A DNA stretch of 34,033 nt from Muribaculaceae bacterium. GTDB taxonomy: Bacteria > Bacteroidota > Bacteroidia > Bacteroidales > Muribaculaceae. Shown here one piece after another: positions 9,670-17,227 of this stretch. The translations under genes were made by a program, and so were the position numbers. The notes beneath the pieces were generated by a model. It worked only from the letters and a program-made list of their open reading frames with translations. It had not been told where the DNA came from and searched no databases. Positions within the stretch are counted from its first letter, which is position 1. Every line of letters starts with the position of its first letter. The DNA is taken from assembly GCA_029068655.1 (NCBI GenBank), contig JAIECF010000187.1, positions 1 to 34,033 on the forward strand, in the 5' to 3' direction.

Positions 9670-11040
9670 TTATTTCATCAGTACAGAGGCTCCGAAAATG
9701 ATTATTATCAATATCGGAGTGACCCATTTGAGCAAAAACATAACAGGAACAGCAAATCTATTACGTATGGTACCTCCATTGGTAAGCTGTTCTTTCATCA
9801 TACCTTTAGGAGCAAACCAACCAAGATAGACCGACATGATAAAAGCTCCGAGGGGCATGAGTATATTCGCTGTGAAAGCATCGCATGCTCCGAAGATAGT
9901 ATATCCGAATATGGTCCACCCGGAAAGAACTCCATTGCTTAGGGAAGAAAGAGCACTAAGAAGCAATAGAGGTACAAGCACAAGACAAGTGGCAGGTATA
10001 CGTTTCATCTTGAAGTGATTGCTGAAATAAGCTATCGATACCTCTGCGATAGATATACTACTTGTAAGCGCAGCCACCGAAAGAAGAATAAAGAACAGAG
10101 CCGACCATAACTGCGGACACCACATTCTATTGAAAATTTCCGGGAAAGTCACGAACACCAGCGCAGACCCTCCGAACGACTCTCCTTCCAACCCGAAAGA
10201 CATGACGCCCGGGAAGATTATCATACCTACAAGAATAGCCACCATCATATCAAGGATAGAGACAGTGAATGCCGTTTTAGTAAGATTGGTATCCTTACGG
10301 AAGTAGCTACCGTATGTGATGAGAGTACCCATTCCAAGACTCAGCGAGAAAAATGCCTGTCCGAGCGCACTGATGCAAACATCAGGAGTAATCTTGGAGA
10401 AATCAGGATGGAAGAAATAAGCCAATCCCTCAGATGCTTTCGGCAGAGTCATGGCAGTCACGCACAGAATGATCAGAATGAGGAAAAGAAGAGGCATGAG
10501 TATATTGCTCACACGTTCGATCCCTTTCTGCACCCCCATGCAGAGCACGGCACCACATATTGCAATTGTGATCCATGTCCATATCATTGGAGGCCAGATA
10601 CCTGCCACATATTCTTCCATGCGGTCGGCAAACTGAAGATTGCTGCCCTCCTCCACACCGGGAATCGGAGTAAAGAGTTCTCCGCTTATAGACTGATACA
10701 GATATTCGAGCGTCCATCCGGAAACCACCATGTAGAATGTCAGGATAAGATATGAACACAGGATACCGAGAAAGCCGGACACCCACCAGGGCTTGCCCGG
10801 GCTGAGCCTACGGAAGCTGTCGATGGCATCGCTCTTTCCGGCACGCCCTATCGCGAACTCTCCGAGCATCACCGGAATGCCAAAGAGGAGTACGCACACC
10901 ACATACACGAGGAGGAAAGCAGCACCTCCGTTAGCCTGAGTCTCTGCCGGAAACCGCCATACGTTTCCAAGTCCGACCGCACTGCCTACCGTGGCGGCTA
11001 TAAGTCCTATCTTGCTGCTGAATTCAGAATTATTAGCCAT
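9670..11040 (-). CDS. Sodium-dependent transporter, SNF (neurotransmitter:sodium symporter) family
   Basis: A 456-residue inner-membrane protein of the LeuT/SNF type, importing an amino acid or related amine together with sodium. The diagnostic first helix is present (ATVGSAVGLGNVWRFP, with the unwound GLGNVWRFP segment that binds Na+ and substrate), followed by NGGAAFLLVYV and IPVMLGEFAIGR. About eleven to twelve hydrophobic helices can be counted. The substrate is not predictable from sequence. It lies 6 nt before murF-alr in the same direction, so the two may be co-transcribed. A role in alanine supply is an attractive guess with no direct support. Confidence 0.92.
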   Translation of the reverse strand: MANNSEFSSKIGLIAATVGSAVGLGNVWRFPAETQANGGAAFLLVYVVCVLLFGIPVMLGEFAIGRAGKSDAIDSFRRLSPGKPWWVSGFLGILCSYLILTFYMVVSGWTLEYLYQSISGELFTPIPGVEEGSNLQFADRMEEYVAGIWPPMIWTWITIAICGAVLCMGVQKGIERVSNILMPLLFLILIILCVTAMTLPKASEGLAYFFHPDFSKITPDVCISALGQAFFSLSLGMGTLITYGSYFRKDTNLTKTAFTVSILDMMVAILVGMIIFPGVMSFGLEGESFGGSALVFVTFPEIFNRMWCPQLWSALFFILLSVAALTSSISIAEVSIAYFSNHFKMKRIPATCLVLVPLLLLSALSSLSNGVLSGWTIFGYTIFGACDAFTANILMPLGAFIMSVYLGWFAPKGMMKEQLTNGGTIRNRFAVPVMFLLKWVTPILIIIIFGASVLMK

Positions 11041-11051
11041 AAAAAGGTCAG

Positions 11052-11087
11052 GAAAATATCGGGACCGCCCTTTCCGGAGCGGTCCCG
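11052..11087 (-). terminator. Probable rho-independent terminator after the POT gene
   Basis: Between the POT stop and the SNF start, cgggaccgc (11060-11068) pairs with gcggtcccg (11079-11087) in a 9-bp GC-rich stem with a 10-nt loop. On the minus strand it is followed by atattttcc, an imperfect T tract. It should stop or attenuate transcription running from the POT gene into the SNF symporter gene. Confidence 0.6.
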
Positions 11088-11100
11088 GAGTTAGGAATTA

Positions 11101-12900
11101 TTATTCTACCGGATCAGCAAGAGTTGAGTCAGGCACCGGCTCCGGCATATCGCCGGTAGCGGCTTCGAGCTTCTTCATCTGTGAGAAGATGAAAGCTGCA
11201 GAGAGGAGACAGAGTACAATAAGAATAGTCCATATAGTCCATACAGGAATCTTTCCCCATAGGAGCATCGGTATTGAGACGAGGTAGTTGCCCACTGCGG
11301 TAGCGGCAAACCATCCACCCATCATGGCACCCTTCAACTTCGGAGGAGCTACCTTGCTTACGAAGGAGATACCCATCGGTGAGAGCAGAAGCTCTGCAAA
11401 TGTAAGGAGAAGATACGTAGAGATAAGCCAGTTGGTGGAAACGTCACCGTTAGTACCTACGAGCGAAAGCGAGCCGAATACCATCACAAGATATGCCACT
11501 CCGGCCACGATCATGCCATAGCCTATCTTGCGGGGAGCCGACGGCTCCTTCTTCTTGGCGTTGAGCCATCCGAAAAGAGCGAGTGAGAATGGAGTGAGCG
11601 CCACTACGAAGAATGGATTGAACTGCTGGTAAGCGGCAGGATCGATATTGGTGAGAGTCGAAGGCATCCCGGTATAGAGCCAGATGACGATACCGGCGCA
11701 AACTGCAAGAATCACACCGCTGACTGTCTTGCCTTTGGCTGTCTTGGACTGGATTACACCGAAAAGTGCGTAGACACCGGCTGCAATGGCTGCGAGAGCG
11801 CCGAGATTGAAACCTATTCGGGTCCATGACGATGATTCAGGAGCAGTACAGCTCTTTGCGAATTCTGTGAGGGTCTGTCCGTTCTGATGGAATACCATCC
11901 AGAAGAAGATCACAACCGCAAAGACAAGGAAGAGTGCTACCACACGCTGCTTGGTCTGTTCGGGAGTGAGTTCAGGACCATTGTTGGCGACAGCCTGCTG
12001 CTTTCCGCCAGCAGTCTGCTTGGGAGCATCGGTGATGATATGCTTATAGGTCCTGCGTCCCAGAGTATAGATGAGGAAGCTCACGATAAGCGATGCACAT
12101 GCGAGCGAAAATGCATAGGTACAGCCTGTAGAGAATGCCGAAATATAGCCTGTGGCGAAGTCTATCAGCGAGCCTGCAGGTGCAGAGCACTGATTCGCAA
12201 AGTCCTGTAAGTAATTGGTGAACCATGTAGCCAGATTTCCATCCGTCATACCGTTCTTCACAGCGAAATCACCCATATTGTTAAGGGTGTCCTCACTTAC
12301 CAATGACAAGTCCGTGAAACCTTTTGTATCGATACACCAATTGCTGACAGTCGCAGCCATAGGATTGTTTGTCAGGAAGCCTGCATTCTTCAGGGCCAGG
12401 TTCTTTAGCGCGATGGCGGCTCCCGGAGCGAACATCGAGCCAAGATTGATAGCCATATAGAAGAGAGAAAAGGCGGAGTCGCGACGGTCACTGTATTGAG
12501 GGCTGTTGTAGAGGTCGCCGACCATGACCTGTAGATTTCCTTTAAAAAGACCTGTACCCGTAGCGATAAGCAACAGAGCTGCGAGGAGAACCATGAATGA
12601 TGTGTTGGAACGAACCGGCGTGGGAGCAGACATGAGTGCATATCCCACGAACATCACGGCGATACCGGCGAGAACACATTTATTGAAGCTCCAGCGGTCG
12701 GCTAGCCATCCGCCGAAAACGGGCATGAAATACACGAGGGCCAGAAATATCGAGAATATCTGGCCGGTCCAGGTGGCGTCGAATCCAAATTTTGCCTGGA
12801 GGAAGAAAAGGAAGATGGCGAGCATCGTGTAGTAGCCGAAACGTTCGCCTGTGTTCGCCAATGCGAGCACATAGAGTCCTGCCGGTTGGTTCTTGAACAT
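11101..12900 (-). CDS. POT/PTR family proton-dependent oligopeptide transporter
   Basis: A 599-residue major facilitator superfamily protein of the POT family, taking up di- and tripeptides with protons. The first helix ends in GERFGYYTM, the family's ERFxYY motif. The usual first Glu of ExxERFxYY is Asn16 here. FGGWLADR is the MFS loop motif, and NLGSMFAPG is the PTR2 signature region. It is longer than typical bacterial POTs (about 450-500) because of a large extracytoplasmic insertion around residues 185-260 and an extended C-terminal tail. A GC-rich terminator-like hairpin follows the gene, so it may be transcribed alone. Substrate specificity is inferred from the family only. Confidence 0.9.
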   Translation of the reverse strand: MFKNQPAGLYVLALANTGERFGYYTMLAIFLFFLQAKFGFDATWTGQIFSIFLALVYFMPVFGGWLADRWSFNKCVLAGIAVMFVGYALMSAPTPVRSNTSFMVLLAALLLIATGTGLFKGNLQVMVGDLYNSPQYSDRRDSAFSLFYMAINLGSMFAPGAAIALKNLALKNAGFLTNNPMAATVSNWCIDTKGFTDLSLVSEDTLNNMGDFAVKNGMTDGNLATWFTNYLQDFANQCSAPAGSLIDFATGYISAFSTGCTYAFSLACASLIVSFLIYTLGRRTYKHIITDAPKQTAGGKQQAVANNGPELTPEQTKQRVVALFLVFAVVIFFWMVFHQNGQTLTEFAKSCTAPESSSWTRIGFNLGALAAIAAGVYALFGVIQSKTAKGKTVSGVILAVCAGIVIWLYTGMPSTLTNIDPAAYQQFNPFFVVALTPFSLALFGWLNAKKKEPSAPRKIGYGMIVAGVAYLVMVFGSLSLVGTNGDVSTNWLISTYLLLTFAELLLSPMGISFVSKVAPPKLKGAMMGGWFAATAVGNYLVSIPMLLWGKIPVWTIWTILIVLCLLSAAFIFSQMKKLEAATGDMPEPVPDSTLADPVE

Positions 12901-12968
12901 GGGAATATTGTTTTTAGTTGTCAGTTGTCAGTCTCATGATAAATCATGAATATATCGCGACGTAATAA

Positions 12969-13397
12969 TTATGCATCATGAATTAATTTGAATGCTGTCG
13001 CATAATTGCGTATCTGCTTCACCATTGCTACGAGTCCGTTGCTGCGTGTGGGCGAGAGATGCTCGGACAGGCCTATACGGTCGATGAAGTAGAGGTCTGC
13101 GTCAAGGATCTCATCGGGGGTCCGGTCGTTGAGCACACGCATCAGAAGCGCTACTATACCCTTTACGATAAGGGCATCCGAGTCAGCCTCGAAATGTATC
13201 TTACGGTCATCCGATTGTTTGGCATCAATCCATACTCGGCTCTGGCAACCTTCGATCAGGTTAGTAGGAGTCTTCATGTCTTCTGAAATCGGAGGAAGTG
13301 TATTGCCTAAGTCGATTATATATGCATATCGGTCGAGCCAGTCGTCCATACCGGCCATTTCATCGATTATCTCGTCTTGAACTTCATTGATGGTCAT
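12969..13397 (-). CDS. sufE: SufE family Fe-S cluster assembly protein
   Basis: SufE-like sulfur acceptor that takes persulfide sulfur from a SufS-type cysteine desulfurase for iron-sulfur cluster building. The active cysteine is C51 in IEGCQSRVW, the conserved SufE loop. The 142-residue length and the closing helix region (VKQIRNYA) match the family. No other suf genes are in the window. A good Bacteroidetes promoter lies upstream at 13443-13474. The last codons and stop lie in a recurring AT-rich repeat (attatgcatcatgaatta type), so the C-terminal HDA may be donated by the repeat. Confidence 0.95.
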   Translation of the reverse strand: MTINEVQDEIIDEMAGMDDWLDRYAYIIDLGNTLPPISEDMKTPTNLIEGCQSRVWIDAKQSDDRKIHFEADSDALIVKGIVALLMRVLNDRTPDEILDADLYFIDRIGLSEHLSPTRSNGLVAMVKQIRNYATAFKLIHDA

Positions 13398-13442
13398 AAT
13401 AATTCATTTATCAGTTATTACCCCTCCAATCCCTATAAAATG

Positions 13443-13474
13443 CAAATTTAGCAATAAAAATTCTAATCAGCAAA
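13443..13474 (-). promoter_or_regulatory. Bacteroidetes-type promoter for sufE
   Basis: On the minus strand, TTTG at 13474-13471 is followed after 20 nt by TAAATTTG at 13450-13443. This matches the -33/-7 pattern TTTG, about 20 nt, TAnnTTTG. It lies 45 nt before the sufE ATG at 13397. Confidence 0.65.
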
Positions 13475-13560
13475 TATCCGACTAAAAATAAGTTGTCTGG
13501 TTGTCCGGGTGTCCTGTCGTCAAGTTATACTGCTATAAGTAGGTCAAGGTGCGGATAAAA

Positions 13561-14247
13561 TTACTTTCTTCCGGTTTTTGTCGTCACTACAATCGCACCG
13601 TTGGCTCCTCTGGAGCCATATTGCGACGCATCCTTGATCACCTCGACATGATCTACATCATACAGACTGATGAAGTCAAGCGATGAGACGGCTACTCCAT
13701 CTAAAACATACAGAGGTTCATTAGACAGCGTCAGAGACTTGATACCACGTATATTAACCGATTGATTACCGGTAGCACCCGTAATAGTCAAGCCGGGGAC
13801 CAGACCTTTAAGCGCGGTTATGATATCCCGGGCACCGGTAGCGCGCAATCTGTCGCCACTGATGCCGGAACTCACACCGGTAAACTCACGACGTTTCACA
13901 AAGCCATAACCCGTATTGGCGATATCTTCATCGTTCTCTGCCTGCGCTCTCCCGCTCCCGGCAATGACAATCCTGATACCACGCATCCCCTCGACAGGAA
14001 CAAACAGAGTTTCCTTCTTCGACACCACCAGATGCAGTGTATCGTCCGGCATCACGTCTGTGAGTCCGAAACGCCCCTTCTTATCGGTAGTGGCATAACG
14101 CTTAGGATCCTTGACATATACTTTGACCCCTTTCTTCGGCTTCAGCTCACGGTCAAGCACAAGCCCGTTGAACGGCACTTCCGCCATGACGGAAACTACA
14201 AGCCCGACAAAGGACAAAAATAAATATATACGATTAGATAGTTTCAT
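13561..14247 (-). CDS. Stand-alone TonB-receptor plug domain protein with carboxypeptidase-regulatory-like domain
   Basis: A 228-residue exported protein. Residues 1-22 form a signal peptide ending VSVMA. Residues 24 to about 95 are a carboxypeptidase-D regulatory-like beta domain (FNGLVLDRELKPKKGVKVYV). Residues of about 110-228 form a SusC-type plug, with NTGYGFVKRREFTG, VNIRGIKSL, PLYVLDGVAV, VEVIKDASQYGSRGANG and a final IVVTTKTG. It stops exactly where a TonB-dependent receptor would begin its beta barrel, and no barrel-coding frame follows. It is therefore either a naturally barrel-less periplasmic plug protein or a truncated receptor. The ordered signal peptide and clean stop favour the former. 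It begins 11 nt after higA on the same strand, so co-transcription with the toxin-antitoxin pair is likely. Confidence 0.8.
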   Translation of the reverse strand: MKLSNRIYLFLSFVGLVVSVMAEVPFNGLVLDRELKPKKGVKVYVKDPKRYATTDKKGRFGLTDVMPDDTLHLVVSKKETLFVPVEGMRGIRIVIAGSGRAQAENDEDIANTGYGFVKRREFTGVSSGISGDRLRATGARDIITALKGLVPGLTITGATGNQSVNIRGIKSLTLSNEPLYVLDGVAVSSLDFISLYDVDHVEVIKDASQYGSRGANGAIVVTTKTGRK

Positions 14248-14258
14248 AATATATCTTT

Positions 14259-14624
14259 TTATACTCCAAGTACGATAGCGGGGTCAATGTCGAGTTTTTG
14301 GCTGAGCAGGCGCCCTACTTTCAGAGTCGGCTCGCTTTTGCCAGAAAGATAGTCGCTGATTCTCGAAGGACTTACACCTATCAGTTTTGCCAAGGCAGCC
14401 TGAGTTAGCCCCATCTCATACATACGTAACTTAATCACCTCAATAAGAGATGGCTCCCCAAGTGAATAGTGCTCTTCAGAATAATCCGCAACAAGATTTG
14501 ACAATAGTACAAGTTCTATGTAATTTGAATCAGAAGCAGGCGTATCATCTTTTACAAGAGGCAATAGTTCCTCAACTCTCTCTACTGCCCATTCATACTG
14601 TCTCTCATTTTCAATCTTAGTCAT
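14259..14624 (-). CDS. higA: HigA-type antitoxin, helix-turn-helix
   Basis: A 121-residue antitoxin of the HigA type. The N-terminal half is acidic and helical and presumably binds the toxin. The C-terminal half is a Cro/CI-type helix-turn-helix: MGLTQAALAKLIGVSPSRISDYLSGKSEPT. The frame is open to a TTG at 14630, but the ATG at 14624 starts MTKIENERQYEWA, the usual opening. It follows higB by 10 nt, toxin gene first, which is the characteristic HigBA order. HigA normally neutralises HigB and represses the pair's own promoter. Confidence 0.9.
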   Translation of the reverse strand: MTKIENERQYEWAVERVEELLPLVKDDTPASDSNYIELVLLSNLVADYSEEHYSLGEPSLIEVIKLRMYEMGLTQAALAKLIGVSPSRISDYLSGKSEPTLKVGRLLSQKLDIDPAIVLGV

Positions 14625-14634
14625 AACCAATTTC

Positions 14635-14928
14635 TTAAATAGTTGAACAATCTATACGATCATATTCGCTATGAGTGCCTATGAATCTAACATATACAAA
14701 TTGTGGAGTATACTGAATCACCACCACCACGCGATAGTCATTACCTTTAATATTGAAGACATACCGTTGGTTGCCTACATAATCAGCACTTAGAAAAGAT
14801 TGCTTCACATCGGCAAATGTCATCCATTTTGCTTTTTTCACTTTCCTGATCCAGTCCTGTATAGCAGACTTCGCCTCCGGATGACTCTCCGCATATTCCT
14901 TTAACGGCTTTTCAGTAAATATCCTCAT
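14635..14928 (-). CDS. higB: HigB-type toxin, mRNA interferase
   Basis: A 97-residue toxin of the HigB family (RelE-like fold), expected to cut mRNA on the ribosome. Recognisable blocks are IRKVKKAKWMTFADVKQSF, NQRYVFNIKGNDYRVVVVI and FVYVRFIGTHSEYDRID, the family's core and C-terminal signature. The frame extends to a GTG at 14937, but MRIFTEKPLKEYAE from the ATG at 14928 is the standard N-terminus. A strong promoter match lies just upstream, so the transcript leader would be short, about 20 nt. Higher A-T content than the neighbouring housekeeping genes is consistent with an acquired module. Confidence 0.92.
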   Translation of the reverse strand: MRIFTEKPLKEYAESHPEAKSAIQDWIRKVKKAKWMTFADVKQSFLSADYVGNQRYVFNIKGNDYRVVVVIQYTPQFVYVRFIGTHSEYDRIDCSTI

Positions 14929-14952
14929 ATAGATCACAGTTTATTCAAAATG

Positions 14953-14983
14953 CAAATTTACGAATAAAATTCGATATTTCAAA
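14953..14983 (-). promoter_or_regulatory. Promoter for higBA
   Basis: On the minus strand, TTTG at 14983-14980 is separated by 19 nt from TAAATTTG at 14960-14953, a good match to the Bacteroidetes promoter. The higB ATG is 24 nt further on. Because this promoter lies between the blaI/M56 terminator and higB, the toxin-antitoxin pair appears to have its own transcription unit. Confidence 0.7.
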
Positions 14984-15002
14984 ACATGCGGCTAAAATAG
15001 AC

Positions 15003-15031
15003 AAAAAAAGGCGGAAGGACAACCCTCCGCC
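15003..15031 (-). terminator. Strong rho-independent terminator after the M56 gene
   Basis: On the minus strand a 9-bp stem (ggcggaggg pairing with ccttccgcc, one G-T pair, loop ttgt) is followed directly by seven T. It lies about 35 nt past the M56 stop and cleanly separates the blaI-M56 operon from higBA. Confidence 0.9.
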
Positions 15032-15065
15032 GAAGATACATAACATACCAATTATCATGAAATCT

Positions 15066-16697
15066 TCATTTCTTCTTTAATTTAATATCACACAATCCAT
15101 TTGGAAATTCATCGCATGGCGGGATATTCTCAAGAGACTCTATATCATCGGCATTGATGGTCATTCTCTGACTTAGCACTTTTCCATCCACGCGGAATAT
15201 CTGCAAATGGTCAGAAGAATCACAGTCGTCCTCACTGCAAGGACCCACCACCAGCTGCACTTTATCGAAATTTAGAGAGTCTTCCTTCCCTTGAACTTCA
15301 GGATGCTCCTTCTTTACCGATCCGGAATTCTTTACTGTTCCATAACTCACAACTACGAGTTCGTCTATTACGTTTTCTGAAAAAGGCACGAATTCATCCT
15401 GACTATCTTTATCCTTTGAATCTGAAGAAGACGGGAGACGGAAATTAACAGGAAGGGCAAATTCAGACTGAGTCGAGATACCATTGCTTATCGCCGGAGT
15501 CCAATCAGGCATATTCGCCACTACACGGATAGCTTCTTCGTCAAGATCCGGCCATGAACTTTTCAAAACCTTGATATTACTGATCTTGCCATCCTTCTGA
15601 ACCGTATATCCCACTACACTGCGACCGGATCGATTTTCTTTCTGCGCACTCTCTGGATAGCGCACATTATAGGCCAGATATTCCATCAGTTTTCCTGTTC
15701 CACCGGGAAATTCCGCGGGATGTATGGCTTCGGCGTCATCTTCTATGTTTTTTTCTTTTTTCCCTACGGCAACCTCTTTATTCTCTTGAATTAACGCAGA
15801 ATCTTCAAGCTGGCTGAGCCCGGAGGCAACAGCGGGAATATTGACTACAGCCAGAGCCAAATCTACGGCTAAGGCAAGTGAGAGGAGGCGCAGACGGCGA
15901 CGTCCTCTGCTTTCTTCTTTCTGCATCATTGCGATTCTGTTTTTAAGTTTACTATGGTTTAGACTGTTGGCAAGAGTATGGAAACGGTTGCCGACTGTTT
16001 TCCTGATAAGAAGCTTCTGGTATTCCTTAGAATCCGTTCCGCTGTCGATCACGGCCGCATCTGCCTGATATTCGTGGACGAGTTTCAATTCATCGCGCAT
16101 TAGCCAGGAGGCAGGATTATACCAAAGCACAACGCAAACCGCCTGTGCAACTAAAAGATCAAGATAATGCCGACATCGAATGTGGGCGAGCTCATGAGAT
16201 GTCACTGAACGTCGGACACTCTCGTAGTCAAAGATGCTCATCACAATATGCCTTCCAAAACTGAAGGGGGCAGTATCATTGCCAGGCATTATGACAAGCG
16301 TATATCCCTCCTTACGAATGAAAGTTCCCTTGCGGATATAGAAGAAAAGGCTCGCGGTTGAAAACAGATTCTTCAACAATACTACGGAAGCTCCTATAAA
16401 ATATATCCACAATAGTATGTGAGGGATGTCAATAGTATCCTCTTCGACAATTCCGACTGTTTTCAGCGGCAATTCCCCTATTGCAACAATCGTTGAATTA
16501 ACAGGCAGTTGGGATTCCTTATGGCTCCAGTCGATGCTGCTCAGCGGCCAAGCAACAAACGACACCACATAGCATCCGAGCAGAATGATCCTGTTGAGCG
16601 CTATCTGTTTTTCTCCACCGATAAAAAGCCTGTATACGATATAGAGTAACAATAAGAACACCCCTGTGTATAGTGTATATGCAAGAAAAGATCCCAT
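15066..16697 (-). CDS. BlaR1-like M56 metallopeptidase with TonB C-terminal domain and plug-like tail
   Basis: A 543-residue membrane sensor protease. Hydrophobic helices lie at about 5-26, 35-53, 91-111 and 268-290. The zinc motif HELAH is at 168-172, with a downstream HEYQAD (208-213) supplying the third ligand, as in BlaR1/MecR1. After the fourth helix comes a linker, then a TonB C-terminal domain (about 330-420: FPGGTGKLMEYLAYNVRYP to LPVNFRLP). The last 95 residues resemble a degenerate receptor plug (VVVSYGTVKNSG, FRVDGKV, NADDIESLENI) and contain four cysteines. There is no penicillin-binding domain, so the signal is not beta-lactam binding of the staphylococcal kind. The partner BlaI lies immediately upstream. 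A GTG at 16706 overlapping the blaI stop is an alternative start. Confidence 0.88.
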   Translation of the reverse strand: MGSFLAYTLYTGVFLLLLYIVYRLFIGGEKQIALNRIILLGCYVVSFVAWPLSSIDWSHKESQLPVNSTIVAIGELPLKTVGIVEEDTIDIPHILLWIYFIGASVVLLKNLFSTASLFFYIRKGTFIRKEGYTLVIMPGNDTAPFSFGRHIVMSIFDYESVRRSVTSHELAHIRCRHYLDLLVAQAVCVVLWYNPASWLMRDELKLVHEYQADAAVIDSGTDSKEYQKLLIRKTVGNRFHTLANSLNHSKLKNRIAMMQKEESRGRRRLRLLSLALAVDLALAVVNIPAVASGLSQLEDSALIQENKEVAVGKKEKNIEDDAEAIHPAEFPGGTGKLMEYLAYNVRYPESAQKENRSGRSVVGYTVQKDGKISNIKVLKSSWPDLDEEAIRVVANMPDWTPAISNGISTQSEFALPVNFRLPSSSDSKDKDSQDEFVPFSENVIDELVVVSYGTVKNSGSVKKEHPEVQGKEDSLNFDKVQLVVGPCSEDDCDSSDHLQIFRVDGKVLSQRMTINADDIESLENIPPCDEFPNGLCDIKLKKK

Positions 16698-16702
16698 GGC
16701 TA

Positions 16703-17083
16703 TCACTTCTTATGGCGATTTTCCACCATGTCGATTATCTCACGGAGCTCTTCTACGGAAATCTTCTCATCCTCCACAAGAGCTGAGACCACGGAACGGT
16801 AGCTATTATTGAAATAATTCTTCACAAGGCGAGCCAGACTGCTACCGCTCAACTCGCTGCTATCAACCAACGCTCCGTAAGTATATGCACCGTTACGCTC
16901 CCCGACATGCGCTACGAATCCCTTGTCGCAAAGAATCCTGACTGTCGTCGACACCGTATTGAAATGCGGTTTCGGATCCGGATATGTAGCAAGCAATTCC
17001 CTGATAGTCTGCGGCCCTTCGCTCCAAAGGCGCTCCATCACTTCCGCTTCTTTCTCCGTTAGTTTCTTAATCGGTTTCTTCAT
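16703..17083 (-). CDS. BlaI/MecI/CopY family transcriptional repressor
   Basis: A 126-residue winged-helix repressor. The DNA-binding domain spans about 5-75 (LTEKEAEVMERLW, FNTVSTTVRILCDKGFVAH), and a helical dimerisation tail follows (LARLVKNYFNNSY, ISVEELREIID). In the family, the paired M56 protease cleaves the tail when signalled, releasing the promoter. The NYFNNSY segment lies where staphylococcal BlaI is cut, which is an alignment by eye. The gene precedes the M56 gene with only a few nucleotides between stop and start. Two related 12-bp dyads flank its promoter and suggest autoregulation. Confidence 0.93.
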   Translation of the reverse strand: MKKPIKKLTEKEAEVMERLWSEGPQTIRELLATYPDPKPHFNTVSTTVRILCDKGFVAHVGERNGAYTYGALVDSSELSGSSLARLVKNYFNNSYRSVVSALVEDEKISVEELREIIDMVENRHKK

Positions 17084-17091
17084 AATTATAA

Positions 17092-17103
17092 CTTAAGTTT
17101 TAG
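17092..17103. promoter_or_regulatory. Operator-like dyad, start-site copy
   Basis: Reads ctaaaacttaag on the minus strand, a near-dyad (ctaaa, 2-nt centre, ttaag). It covers the first transcribed bases of the blaI operon, where a bound repressor would block RNA polymerase. Its partner is at 17153-17164. Confidence 0.55.
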
Positions 17104-17112
17104 TTTGCACTG

Positions 17113-17144
17113 CAAAATTAAGAACAAAAATCTTAATTTGCAAA
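17113..17144 (-). promoter_or_regulatory. Promoter for the blaI-M56 operon
   Basis: On the minus strand, TTTG at 17144-17141, a 20-nt spacer and TAATTTTG at 17120-17113 match the Bacteroidetes -33/-7 elements. Transcription would start near 17106, about 22 nt before the blaI ATG. The whole core lies inside an imperfect inverted repeat (17111-17123 against 17131-17142). Confidence 0.7.
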
Positions 17145-17152
17145 TTTTTCAC

Positions 17153-17164
17153 CTAAAACTTTAG
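17153..17164. promoter_or_regulatory. Operator-like dyad, upstream copy
   Basis: Reads ctaaaactttag, a dyad with perfect 5-bp arms (ctaaa/tttag) around a 2-nt centre, just upstream of the -33 element. It matches the other copy at 11 of 12 positions when that copy is read on the minus strand. The two centres are 61 bp apart, close to six helical turns. Confidence 0.55.
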
Positions 17165-17227
17165 TTAAAGAATAAATTTTTTCCGGGAGGCAAATAACCC
17201 ACTCAGTACATAGTATCTACAGATAAA

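Noticed and set aside
9049..9942. 297-residue open frame on the plus strand
   Set aside because: It lies entirely antisense to the murF end of murF-alr and the 3' end of the SNF gene, and its translation has no domain or signal. The minus-strand genes are clearly real.
12934..12949. tcatgat/atcatga palindrome between sufE and the POT gene as a terminator
   Set aside because: Only a 2-nt loop, all weak pairs and no T tract. It is more likely part of the local AT-rich repeat sequence.
14635..14937. GTG start for higB at 14937
   Set aside because: The ATG at 14928 gives the standard HigB N-terminus and fits the promoter distance. The extra three residues have no support.
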